Part shown: in pieces, positions 1 to 10,420 of the stretch
Layout of the letters: every line of letters starts with the position of its first letter
How positions within the stretch are numbered: the first letter of the stretch is position 1
Translations under genes and position numbers: made by a program
Notes under the pieces: model-generated
What the model saw: only the letters and a program-made list of their open reading frames with translations
What the model was told of the DNA's origin: nothing
The model's database searches: none
DNA from: Punica granatum
Taxonomy: Eukaryota; Streptophyta; Magnoliopsida; Myrtales; Lythraceae
Direction: 5' to 3'
Length of the DNA: 64,000 bases
Assembly (NCBI RefSeq): GCF_007655135.1
Contig: NC_045130.1
Span: 13,950,001-14,014,000, forward strand

Positions 1-1866
1 ATCTCTTACGAACCACAAGATGGATTCATTAATAGAAAGCGAGCCATACCATCATAAATCAGACTTGGACATTACACAGTTTGGAGAATGTTTCAAGGAA
101 GTTTAATTATGGTAAATAAAAATTTCAAGAGATTTCACCAGCTACTGCCCAAGTGAAAACTAAGGTTACATCTGTAGGAGTATCCCCTTGATTTGAGAGC
201 TATAAGAAACACAAAACAATCAATAACTTGCTAAGTGTTATCCCTAGTTGGAAAATTCGGTAGAATCAAGTTGCTTCTCAAGTCTTTTACTTACCGTAAA
301 TGTAAATACAGAGACAGGAAGGCTGCTTTCCTTGTAATTGTGAGGTATAAATGGAGATATTTGATGGGAAACAATTCGAAGTTCAGGGTCAGGTTCACCT
401 GAATCAGAAAATATACAAGGAGATTGCATAAGAATCATAAGCCATATGAGGAAGGAAGTATTATGCAAATTTGTGGTTAAGGTAATATACCATCATAGAC
501 CGTCCATGACCGTGGAAACAAAGCATGGTAAATACTTTTGTCCCCATTCAGGTTCCAATCCCAACATCCGATTCCCGAAGCCGCACTCGCTCTGTGCCAT
601 TCCAAGAGCAATCGATAACTACCCTCCAGATTTCAATAAGAATTAAAAATTCATAAATTTTATATACTACCTACAACAGCCAGGAGCTTACTTTGGCAAC
701 TGAGAGCTACGTGAGCACAGTACACTGGAAACTATTTTACCATTTAGACGTGAAACAAAAACCTGGAGTAAGAACATATGGTGAAAAAATCTCTGTTGCT
801 CGGTAAAAAATGTAATAATCACGGAATCACAGTTTACGTACATCATAAGATACAGCCTTCCGGCATAATCATTATGCATTTACATCAGAAGGTTCAGATT
901 GTACAAAATCTTATGCACTGACAGGAACTACAGAGAGGCCTTCATATGATCTTCCATAACATGAATTGCAAACAATTCTATTTATTGTATCTACTGGACA
1001 TTTACAGAGGCAAAATCCTATGCTTATCACAATAAAATTCGTAAGAACTACAATGGAGACCAAAAAGTCCTCTCAGTGAACATTTGTGATTGAAGAAAGA
1101 GAGCTGTTGGTAAGATGATAATATTTGGAATTTTATTATCACAGTATTGTTACACTGTGAAATGACAGGCCAATTTGAGACAATCAAGAAATAGATGCAT
1201 AATGGAAGTACTTTATCAAGGTATTGTTCTTAATATGAAGTGTTTCTTATACTCCTCTGTAGTCTGGTTTCATGAAGTAATTATCATTTTTGTTGACCCC
1301 AACTAGTAAAGTACCAGCAAATAGGCTTTGATTTATAATAATGCCTATAGTATGAGAGTCAGTCAATTCTAGAGAAGCAAAATTGCAGAGAACTGGTTTC
1401 CTAAAATGGGAACATCCTCTAAGATTCCAGGGAATAGTTGGAAAACAAAACTCTCTCATGCTCAGCAGCAATCTCTGAACCAGCAAGTTAACAGCACACC
1501 TCATGTTCAGAAGAATCAACCCATGCCTGCTTTATGAAATTTTCCCATAAAGTTTTTAATCTTTTTATTATCGAAAAATCTATTGAAGCCTCAATGTAAA
1601 TATTGAAGGATACTTTTCCCCGCAGTTTAGCTTCCGTTGCCAGGTCAATGGAGGAGGTTTCTCAGCATGACCCTAAGAGAGATGCAGAAACTGTCACTAC
1701 TCAACTGAAGCCACAACTAGCCTAACTGAATCATCACATTGGCAGGAATCAAAACTCTCTCATGCTCAGCAGCAATCTCTGAACCAGCAAGTTAACAGCA
1801 CACATCGTGTTCACAAGAATCAGCCCGTGCCTGCTTTTCCTCGTTCTCCTTGAAACCATTCTCCAT
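1..1866 (-). pseudogene. GBA2-like non-lysosomal glucosylceramidase, 5' part, degraded (continues off left edge)
   Basis: Minus-strand exons match the plant GBA2/GH116 family, which hydrolyses glucosylceramide to glucose and ceramide. Four exons join in consistent phase: 762-692 (VFVSRLNGK...), 591-491 ([15 protein letters not shown], then [13 protein letters not shown]), 398-295 (EPDPELRIV, then [16 protein letters not shown]) and 199-146 (DVTLVFTWA). Upstream there is a piece at 1441-1385 (QLFPGILEDVPILGNQFS) and one near 1672-1610 (KPPPLTWQRKLN). A possible start is at 1866 (MENGFKENEEK). The 5' part looks broken: the reading frame from 1866 meets stops, the exon with the family GVPLGGIG motif was not found, the donor after NQFS reads GC instead of GT, and an 88-bp segment is duplicated. 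The catalytic domain would lie outside the window. The downstream exons look well preserved, so a gene with an alternative 5' end is possible. Family assignment is firm; functional status is uncertain. Confidence 0.72.
1446..1837. repeat. 88-bp direct duplication inside the glucosylceramidase 5' region
   Basis: Bases 1446-1533 and 1750-1837 are near-identical direct copies (shared core tctcatgctcagcagcaatc). The right copy overlaps the candidate first exon of the glucosylceramidase; the left copy directly abuts the NQFS exon. The duplication would disturb splicing of the 5' end. Confidence 0.85.
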
Positions 1867-2143
1867 CTGACTCGTACTGCTACTGTTCCTGATACAATCA
1901 GTAAATCACGAGATTACGATCACATGCACAGTGGAGCTGAACAGACTACTACATCCTACATGTGCGAGCACGCACATTCTCGATTTCTCCCTCGCTAATG
2001 GTTCCAGTGACTTAATCATTGCATGACAAGACCAAGTGAGACACCGAAGAGGTGAAGAGATCGAATGATTCGAACATCAAATGACACGGACGACGACTGC
2101 TTAAATCAGCTAATACAACAACAGAGAGCTTGATCGAGCAATG

Positions 2144-2368
2144 CTAGATCCTACCTAACATAACAGGACACCGTGAACCTTTACGGTAGTGGAATTCGCC
2201 GACGGATCGCGGACTGATTGGCAATCGAAGTGGAGATCGTGGTGACGAAACAGAGGCCATCGGAGGAGCATGGACTCGGAAGAATCGAGAATGCGATGAA
2301 CCTAAGCTGCAGAGGGGGAAGGAAAAGGAAGACGAACTGGGTGAGCAGAGGAGGAGGGAGACGCTCAC
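2144..2368 (-). other. Possible first exon or 5' leader of the minus-strand gene
   Basis: An open stretch on the minus strand with a Ser/Pro/Arg-rich N-terminus (MASVSSPRSPLRLPIS...) ends at a plausible donor (ttag|gtagga). It lies just upstream of the glucosylceramidase exons and could be its 5' UTR exon or a transit-peptide-like exon of an unknown gene. Nothing else supports translation. Confidence 0.25.
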
Positions 2369-2574
2369 CGGGAAACAGAGCCTGAAGGAGAAGGCGCAGT
2401 CAGCTCAGGAGAAGTGCTGGCTTGCTGGGAGTGCGAAGGGGAAGAAATATCGTTATACATCATCAACTGAAGAATATGACGAGCGGAAAAAGGACGATTG
2501 GCGGAAGAAATATCGGGCAAAAAAGATCTCAAAAAAAAAAAAGGAGGGAAATTTATTTTGCACCCTCAAGTTTA

Positions 2575-2715
2575 TTATATAACATTTTACACCCTGAACT
2601 TAACCCATCAGTTAATTTAGAATGCGGTTTCACTTTGAATTTGAAGATTAATTGAACTATCATATCATTTTCATATTTCAAATTGTTTTTAGTCGTATAA
2701 TATTAAGATGATCAT
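2575..2715. repeat. 141-bp dispersed repeat, left copy
   Basis: About 95% identical to 62747-62887 in the same orientation. It contains a 'ttacaccctgaacttaaccca' type segment that looks transposon-derived. It directly abuts AIG1 intron-4 sequence here, and lies close to AIG1 relics at the other end of the window. Confidence 0.8.
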
Positions 2716-3224
2716 AATGTTACTTTAATGTTTGTTCACCACATTGACGTTTCTGACAGTGAAATTTCCATTACAGCATATGTTTTTACGGAGTCTGCAA
2801 CAAACATGTTTATTTTTTTTAATTTGGAAGCAATTTAAGTTTATTATTTATTGTAGTCTTTTGAATTTTTTTCCGCTAATTATAGATTTGTCTGAAATGC
2901 GTACTTATTTTTAGAAGGTTGCGATTACCAGCCATATCTCTCTGGTCTGCTATTTAAGTTGAACATTTCTTGACTTGTTGGATTGAACTGTTTGATGTGG
3001 TTGCTTACTTCCAGGTCGAAGCCAAGCTGAGAGAGACGACCACGAGGCTCGAGCAGAAGTTGGCGGAGGAGCAGGCTGCTCGTATGAGGGCTGAAGAGCA
3101 AGCACAATTTGCTTAGGTGAAGTCAAATGACGAGATTCGTGATCTGAGGGAGAGCTTGGAGAGAACCAGGACGTAGACTGAAGAGCTCCGTAAGCAAGCT
3201 GAAAGTCGATGCGCCATTCTATAA
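2716..3224 (+). pseudogene. AIG1/IAN GTPase relic: intron 4 end and exon 5 only
   Basis: Sequence up to 3014 is homologous to intron 4 of the AIG1 genes in this window, ending in a good acceptor (cttccag). Exon 5 (3015-3224, 70 codons) encodes the coiled-coil tail (LEQKLAEEQAARMRAEEQAQ) and ends in a CAIL CaaX box. Two in-frame TAG codons interrupt it (at the codons after QFA and RTRT), both explicable as CAG to TAG changes. Exons 1-4 are absent. Its closest local relative in the intron is the relic at 63.5 kb (shared 'caacaaac', 'cctgaaatgcg'). Confidence 0.85.
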
Positions 3225-4260
3225 TAGTACAAGATGGAGATATCCTGGAGTATGTTACATTCTTGAAGATTTTCACGAAGATTTTAATATCCACTTCTGT
3301 TGGGATAGAACCTATGAAATACGTTTGTGATGGAGCTTGTAACGTGTAAATGGATTTATGGCTTGCACACTATTTATGTATCATTTTAAGTTCGCTCATG
3401 GTGCTTCCATTATTCACTATAAACCAGAGGTATGTACATCAGATGAGAATATTCCTGCTCTAATGCCTTGCATTTTGGACAAAAGGATCATAATGATCTA
3501 TCTCAATCCAATCAGCATGCGCGCATTAATCCTTAGTTATATTCAATCCCGACTTCCATTCTTTCTTAGTATCTCAATCCATAAACATAGAATAAGCTCT
3601 CATATGTAGTTCATTCGTCGATAGTTCGTGTACAAAATGCACACACAAACACAGACACGGGATTTTACATTGTTCAATAGGCTTCATTGCTTTTTTAATA
3701 GTTTAATTACACCCTCAAAGACCACACACTCACATCCTTAATTGAACAAATATTATTATGAGTTATTACCATGTATGTATGTAATTTGCGCATAAAGAGA
3801 TGCCTTCTTCGGGTATGAGCTAAGGGGACTTCTACTTGCCTAAATACCAGAATGCGTACATTTAATTTTTTTGAATCGAGATCAATACAATATGCTTTAC
3901 ATAACACCTTGTACGTTGAAAATGAATTACTACCGGCGATACCATCCATATCCTAGTACTAAATGATGATCTACCATCACAAACGAATAGGTTCATTTGA
4001 GATAAAAAAAATGGTTGATTCATGCAGTGTAGAGCTTATATCCCTTTAATAATGTATTGAATTCGAGTCTTGTGCATTATAGTTTTACCTCTTGCTGGAT
4101 TTATCCAGTTCGAACTAGGTTAGTAGAAATCGTCAGGCTAGGTACATACCAAAAAGAAAAGGGAAAAAAGAAAAAAAATCACATGGTTTTGGAGAAATTC
4201 CACTTCAGTCTCAAAGTTTTATAAAATTTATAAATCAACCCATCTTTCTTTTATTTTTTT
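3225..4260. other. Spacer between AIG1 copies, no gene
   Basis: Homologous to the spacer upstream of the other AIG1 copies (19400-20240, 31880-32700, 44380-45220, partly 57804-58082). Recognisable pieces include 'ttcattcgtcgatagttcgtg' and 'gtacgttgaa'. Open stretches are short and not conserved. It should hold the distal promoter of the gene at 5257. Confidence 0.6.
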
Positions 4261-5234
4261 GGAACTCTGCCCCGCCACTTTCTCTCATCCTCTGGAGATC
4301 CGCCTCTGCACTCACCGCTACTGCCGCCTCCCTCCCTTCACCTTACCCCAGCCCCGACCATTACCTGCGGTGCGTTTCTCTAGGGTTTTAGGTTAGGCCA
4401 TGGCCATGGCGTCTCCCAGTCCTAATGAGGATGTGCCGAGAGTCCAAATCGGTACTGAGTGGGAAGTTCTTGAAGCCCTTCATCAAGGTCTATGCCCCTC
4501 CAAGTCCTGCGGCAGGCAGGCAGCCGAGCAGCGAAATCTGGAGAGGCAGGGAGAAGCTCAGAGAGAGAGAGAGAGAGAGAGTGCAGGAATGAAAGTGGCT
4601 GAGATGGTTGGTCTGGAGCCGATAGCGCAGGAGGCGGAGGGAGGCGGACACCGGCAAACTGGATTTATTCCGGAAATGCCTTCCTTACCTTCTGCTGACG
4701 ACCAAATCCGATTCATTCCTCTATCTGAAGTGATCCTCCTTCGTCTTCTTCACGGACGAGCAAGGAAGCGAATTTCTCCTTCCTTGTCCGATTACCTTAT
4801 TTACGGTGGCTGACTTGCCGTTGATTCTTCTCTATAAGTGCTCTTCGTGCAACCGTTAATAATCGATCGAGCTTCTCTTCTTTCCCTGGTAGTAGCTGAT
4901 CGATCTTCTTATCTTATTGATGTCAGTGCTGCAAGATTGTTAGTGATGGTGTTCTGTTTATGTTCTAGAGACGAATTTCAGTGCCTTTCGTGCATGTTTG
5001 CTCGATAAGTCTTTCGAAATCCTGTGCTTAACTCCAAAGCTCGAGTCTTTTGTTCTTGTTTGACAAACTACCATGCAAAGGTTTTATTTTTGAAGCTAAA
5101 TTCCCGATATAAGGCTTAGGAGACTGTTAAAAGTCGGAACTTTCATCTTGTTAGATTAGATGTTATATTTGTTCATGCTCGGTTTTGATGTTGAGGACAT
5201 TCTGTATGACTTGCGATTATATCCATGTCTTGCA
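4261..5234 (+). promoter_or_regulatory. AIG1 copy 1: proximal promoter, 5' leader and 5'-UTR intron
   Basis: A CT-rich stretch (cgccactttctctcatcctctgg) and a telo-box-like 'tctagggttttag' precede a GA-dinucleotide run (about 4560-4580). A 3' splice site 'tgtcttgcag' at 5235 lies 22 nt before the AIG1 start, so a 5'-UTR intron is likely; 'ccctg|gtagta' near 4890 is one candidate donor. The leader carries an open frame at 4400-4813 (137 aa, starting MAMASPSPNEDV). Its 3' part is shared in frame with the other copies, but it matches no family I recognise. It could be an upstream ORF or chance. Confidence 0.5.
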
Positions 5235-5256
5235 GTTGGCGTGAATTGGTTTTTAC

Positions 5257-6750
5257 ATGATGGCTGGGATTGCTGGTGTTCGGACGCTGGTTCTGGTGGG
5301 CAGGACAGGTAATGGTAAAAGTGCAGCAGGGAACACTATTCTTGGGAGGAGGGCTTTCAAGTCGAGGGCTAGCTCGTCGGGGGTGACGAGCACCTGCGAG
5401 TTGCAGCAAACTGTCCTGCCTGATGGTTTGACTGTCAATGTAATTGACACTCCTGGTAATGATCTTTTAACAAACTTCTGCACAATGAGATATTTCATGC
5501 ATATTGAGAGGTTCTTATCTAGGACATGTTTGTTAATTGCAGGGCTTTTCGATGGTTCTGCTGGAATCGGCGATGTTGGAAAAGAAATTGTCAGGTGTAT
5601 CGATCTGGCCAAGGAAGGGATCCATGCTGTGGTTTTGGTCTTTTCTGTTAGGACCCGCTTTTCGGAGGAGGAAGAAGCTGCCTTCCATACCCTGAGGACT
5701 TTGTTTGGAAACAAGATAGTCAACTACATGATTGCTGTGTTCACTGGTGGGGATGAACTTGACGATAATGATGAAACTCTGGAGGATTACTTGGGTCGTG
5801 AGTGCCCACAGCCTTTGAAGGTGACCTCTACCTCTCTTTATGCAGTTAGATATTCATAGATCATTTAAAGTAAGTTGCAAGCTTTGAGTAATTACAACAG
5901 GTGGTTTGATTGATATGCCACCTAGGGGATTCCAATTCCTAAATATAAATTTGTCAGATTGCTTTATCTCTGATGATGCTGCTAAGCACAATCGAGTTTC
6001 AAATCTCAACATTGACTGGGCATCTCTCTCTGGGATAGCTTTTGATGAGACGCACAGTTCTGTCTATGCTCATGGTTTAAGTTGGCTAGTGAGATCAACT
6101 TGTTTTTAAATTTTAAATATTTTGTATTCTACTTTCACAAATTTTGTTGAACTAAACTCGGTTTACTTCCAGTAAGATTGTCCAAGATTGAGTTTAGTAA
6201 AAGCTTTTGAGCTGCCATTGTAAGATATAATGCAATAAAAATCACCAAGACGACATTGACCATGAGTATCTTCTACTATTGCTGCTGCACACTGATGTCT
6301 TGTAAAATATTTATTGAAGGACGTTCTTGCTCTCTGCGGGAACCGGCGGGTGCTTTTCGATAATAAGACGAAGGATGAGGACAAGAAAAACGCCCAAGTT
6401 CGGGAGCTATTTTCCCTTGTCGATGCAGTGATAAGCCAGAATGGTGGAAAGCCTTTTTCAGATGAGATATTTGCCGAAATGAGGGTAAGTGGAGCATTTA
6501 AAACTTAAAGCAAGTAAAATAAATGCGATTGCATGAACAGTTTCCAAACTATGAGTGTTTGTTTGGCAGAAAGGAGCAAAGAAGCTCCAGGAGCAACAGG
6601 AAGCGGTTGGCTCTCTCAGAGGTTACAACCAAGGACAGATACTGAAGTTTAAGGAAGAGATGCAAAATTCTTATGATGAGCAGCTGAAGCGAATTTCTGA
6701 GATGGTATATTTTAGCGTACAGTTGTATTTCTGATCAACAGATTGATTCC

Positions 6751-6798
<48 letters not shown>

Positions 6799-7337
6799 TT
6801 TTCTGTCTTTGTATTTCTGTGTCATCATTGAAAAATTTAATGTTCACCGCAATGGCATTTCTGACAATTTTATTTCCAATATAACATATGGATTTTGCCG
6901 AGTCTGCAATGAACATGTTTGTTTATTTTTTAATTTGGAAGCATGTTGGGTTTATGATTTATTGTAGTCTTTTACTCTTTTTTCTGCTAATTATGGATTT
7001 GTCTAAGATGCGTACTTATGTTTCAAAGGCCATGATTATCTGCCATCTCTCATCTGCTATTTTAGAGGAACATTTCTGGACTTGTTGGACTGAACTGTTT
7101 GGTGTGATTGTTTACTCTTAGATTGAAACTAAGCTGATAGAGGAGGTCAAGAGGCTCGATCAGAAGTTGGCAGAGGAGCAGGCCGCTCGTACGAGAGCTG
7201 ATGAGCAAGCACACTCGGCTCAGAAGAAGTCAGATGACGAGATTTGTAATCTCAAGGACGATCTGGCCAAAGCCAGGAGGGAGACTGAAGAGCTCCGTAA
7301 GCAGACCAAAGGAAAATCATCATGCGCCATTATGTAA
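5257..7337 (+). CDS. AIG1/IAN-type GTPase, copy 1 (intact, 330 aa, CAIM end)
   Basis: Plant AIG1 (IAN/GIMAP) septin-like GTPase; family members are linked to pathogen and stress responses. Five exons with GT-AG borders: 5257-5455, 5543-5820, 6320-6484, 6570-6704, 7122-7337; the total is 993 nt. Seen: P-loop GRTGNGKS (residues 15-22), DTPG (64-67), the conserved box AVVLVFSVRTRFSEEEEAA, TGGD (134-137), NRRVLFDN, then a Lys/Glu/Gln-rich coiled coil. The C-terminus is KGKSSCAIM: a basic stretch plus a CaaX box with terminal Met, which predicts farnesylation. Compared with copies 3-5, 12 residues (IDDDWGLTSSYA) are missing in frame near the N-terminus. The first of two adjacent ATGs is used. Intron 1 (87 bp) has no stop in frame, so unspliced sequence appears to continue coding. 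Intron 4 contains a 47-base C run. Expression is not shown. Confidence 0.88.
6752..6798. repeat. Poly-C tract of 47 bases in intron 4 of AIG1 copy 1
   Basis: An uninterrupted run of C. The homologous positions in the other copies have only 5-6 C between T runs. On the opposite strand it is poly-G. Confidence 0.95.
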
Positions 7338-7880
7338 GACAGGGATATCTGGAGTATGTTACGGTCTCGAAGATTTCGATATCCACTTGTATTGTGATAG
7401 TAACCTATGGAATACTCTTGTGATTGCTCCTATCATGTAAATGGATTTATGGCTTGCATTATTTGCATATGATTTTAATTCCCCAATGGGGCTTCCATTA
7501 TTCACCAAAGATCTTTATATCAGATGAGAATATCCCTGCTTTAGTGCTCTGTACTTAAACTCAGAATGTGTACATATGTATGTATATACACACCTGTATT
7601 TGTTTTAGTAGGAGGCTCGGGAGAGACTGACATAAAATGAAAATGGTCGAGTATACCTCTTAAGCTAGCATCGCATGTTGGAAATACTTGATTAAATGTA
7701 TTTTGTATGTTCTAGAATTGCGTGTATTCCAAAACAAGGACAATACGATGTCCTTATCTTTTGGTCGATAGAAAAATTGAGACAAAATAAACTTCATACT
7801 CTTACATACATATAAATTCACGCTGTAATTCATCGAAAATAATTATCATGCGTGATGGAATGTTCCCCGCTAGCTCTTTT
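7338..7880 (+). other. AIG1 copy 1 3' flank and truncated spacer
   Basis: 7338-7560 matches the 3' region of the other AIG1 genes ('gtaaatggatttatggcttgca'). It then jumps directly (near 7558) into sequence homologous to 16789-17060. The LTR, SINE and AGL11-type block found in the array is therefore absent after this copy. Confidence 0.7.
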
Positions 7881-8822
7881 AATAATTCATATGGAATCTA
7901 ATAAAGGCTTTCCGTAAACTACACGTTTCTTGATGAAATTTTACTATTATTTTTTCAGAAAGTCATTTGGTCCTTGTAAACTGTAAGATCAGTACTGACC
8001 CCACTCTCTAGCATTGATATGATAGAATTGTCCTTGGTAAGAGATAGTACGCGTAGACATTGGATCTATATCTCATGTGAGAGAAGTATTCCCCTGCTTA
8101 GCTTCATTGATTCAAGCCCTAACTTTGAAACAGAAAGAATATGTGCAGAGGGAGGACATTGACTGCCATTATTTGTTGACTAGATGCCATGATGGGTTTC
8201 AACTTTCGAGAGGGAGTGACGAACTTTCACGGAAGAATGGCAAGCAAAGGGCTAAGTGACCTCAAAGCTAAATTTGGAAAGTGAAACGTTGGGAAGGAGA
8301 TGGCAAGGGGATGGGTAGACAAATTAAATCAGCAGAAATAGAGGCTTGTTAGGTTTGCTTGTCTCGAATTTAGCAGCTTGTCATGATCGATCGATGAGGT
8401 CTCTTTTCAACAAAACTTGGCACTGTCGAGAGTTATCATCAGATATCATATACATCGATTGGTCTAAAACCATTTCACTCAAACCTCAAATTAATCAAGA
8501 TGATGCAAAAAAGGGGCATCACCTTGATGTATATACATTGATAAGGACCTCTCATGCAAGAGAGGTGCGATACCATCTACTAGTAAAACTTTGGGTCTTA
8601 ATAATTAATGTGCCATTGATATAAAAGATGGTCTTATCTATTAACCGAAAATGAGAAGTAGCAACTGCCTGCTCGCCTCGAGATGAGTTTAATTTCAAGC
8701 AATTGCCGACCGTCATTCATTAGGCACTAAACATATATTAGAAAAGTTCTTCTGAGGAGCACAGAAATAGAGAGAGAGAGAGAATTTTTGAGGAAAGCTT
8801 GGAAAGGAAGAGGAAAAGAATC

Positions 8823-8872
<50 letters not shown>

Positions 8873-9250
8873 CAACTCACACACACAGTAGAGTACAGTG
8901 TAATTCTCTATATTCGTTTATGGTTGTCATGCATGGGACTTCTGTTTGGATATAAATATTACAGACATGGGGAATTAGCTATGGTTCTTTAATTCAGTTT
9001 GCCCACACAAAAAAAAAGGTAATATTAAAACAAAACAAAAATAAAACTGTGCCCTAATAGAGATATGGTTGTGCCCCTGAGTTACTCACATGGGAAAAAG
9101 AAAATTGTGCATTGACATTAATTATAGTGTGCATTGGTTACATTTTTTTCCATAACGAAAGTTTATTTGATAGGGAACTATTATCTTTTTATATATATGT
9201 TTTGTGCTCGAGAAAAGGAGGAATCGAGTTTTAAAATTAAGCGCTCTTGC
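7881..9250. other. Unassigned AT-rich spacer with SSR
   Basis: No convincing gene on either strand. 7881-9100 has no obvious paralogue elsewhere in the window. A compound microsatellite (TA)n(GA)n lies at about 8826-8868, preceded by a GA run near 8770. 9110-9240 resembles 17060-17175 of the unit spacer. Confidence 0.5.
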
Positions 9251-9892
9251 TCTAGTTTTAAATGGATTTACGGCTTGCACTATTCACGTATCATTGTAAG
9301 TTCGCTAATGGTGCTTCCATTATTCACTATTTAAACCAGAGGTTTGTACATCAGATGAGAATATTCCTGCTCTAATGCTTTGCATTTTGGACGAAAGGAC
9401 AGTAATGATCTATCTCAGTCCAATCAACATGTGTGCATTAATACAATATGCTATACATAACATCTTGAACGTTGAACATGAATTACTACCAGCGGTACCA
9501 TCCATATCCCAGTATGATATGATAATCTATCGTCACAAACGAAAAGGTTCATTTGATATCACCAAGGGTTGATTCATACAATTTAGTACTTATTCCCCGT
9601 AAATAAGATATCAAATTTGAGTATTGTGCACGATAGTTTTATCTCTTACTGGATCGATCCAGTTCGAACTAGATTAATAAGAATCGTTAGACTTCTGGAT
9701 ACCAAGGCTAGGGACATACTCAAAAGAAAAGGAAAAAAAGAAACTTCATATGGTTTTGGAGAAATTCCTCTTCACTCTCAAAGTTTTATAAAATTTATAA
9801 ACCAACCCATCTTTCTTTCTTTCGTTTTTTTTTTTTTGAAACTCTTCCCCGCCACTGTCCCGATCACTACCTGCGTTGCGTTTCTCTAGGGC
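9251..9892. other. Spacer upstream of AIG1 copy 2
   Basis: Begins with a piece like the AIG1 3' flank ('aaatggatttacggcttgcac'), then follows the common upstream spacer (compare 3350-3480 and 9640-9780 with 20085-20220). No gene seen. Confidence 0.5.
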
Positions 9893-10054
9893 CATGGCCA
9901 TGGCGTCTCCCAGTCCTAATGAGGATGTGCCGAGAATCCAAATCGGTACTGAGTGGGAAGTTCTTGAAGCCCATCATCAAGGTCTATGCCCCTCCAAGTC
10001 CTGCGGCAGGCAGGCAGGCAGCCGAGCAGCGAAATCTGAAGAGGCAGGGAGAAG

Positions 10055-10085
<31 letters not shown>

Positions 10086-10420
10086 TGCTGGGATGAAAGT
10101 GGCTGAGATGGTTGGTCTGAAGCCGATGGCGGAGGAGGCGGAGGGAGGCGGACACCGCCAAACTGGAACTTGTCTAGATAGAACTATCGATCCATCCTGA
10201 GTGGGATGCAGTTCCTTGCCGGGGTCGGGGTGAGATGGGAGTAGGAATTCATTCCCGCCCTCCAGCCTCAGTAGCAGCATTCATTCCGAAAATGCCTTCC
10301 TTACCTTCTGCTGACGACCAAATCCGATTCGTTCCTCTATCTGAAGTGATCCTCCTTTGTCTTCTTCACGGACGAGCAAGGAAGCGAATTTCTCCTTCCT
10401 TGTCCGATTACCTTACTTAC

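Noticed and set aside
5253..5723. Antisense open frame of 156 aa over AIG1 exon 1-2 (also 151 aa at 21357, 33787 and 46339)
   Set aside because: It mirrors the conserved GTPase coding strand, crosses the intron, and has no family similarity.
6671..6967. Poly-Pro or poly-Gly open frames at 6671-6967
   Set aside because: They are artefacts of the C homopolymer in an intron.
8757..8880. GA/TA-rich tract as a possible promoter of the missing MADS first exon
   Set aside because: GA-rich tracts occur upstream of class-D MADS genes, but no MADS exon follows and simple repeats are common here.
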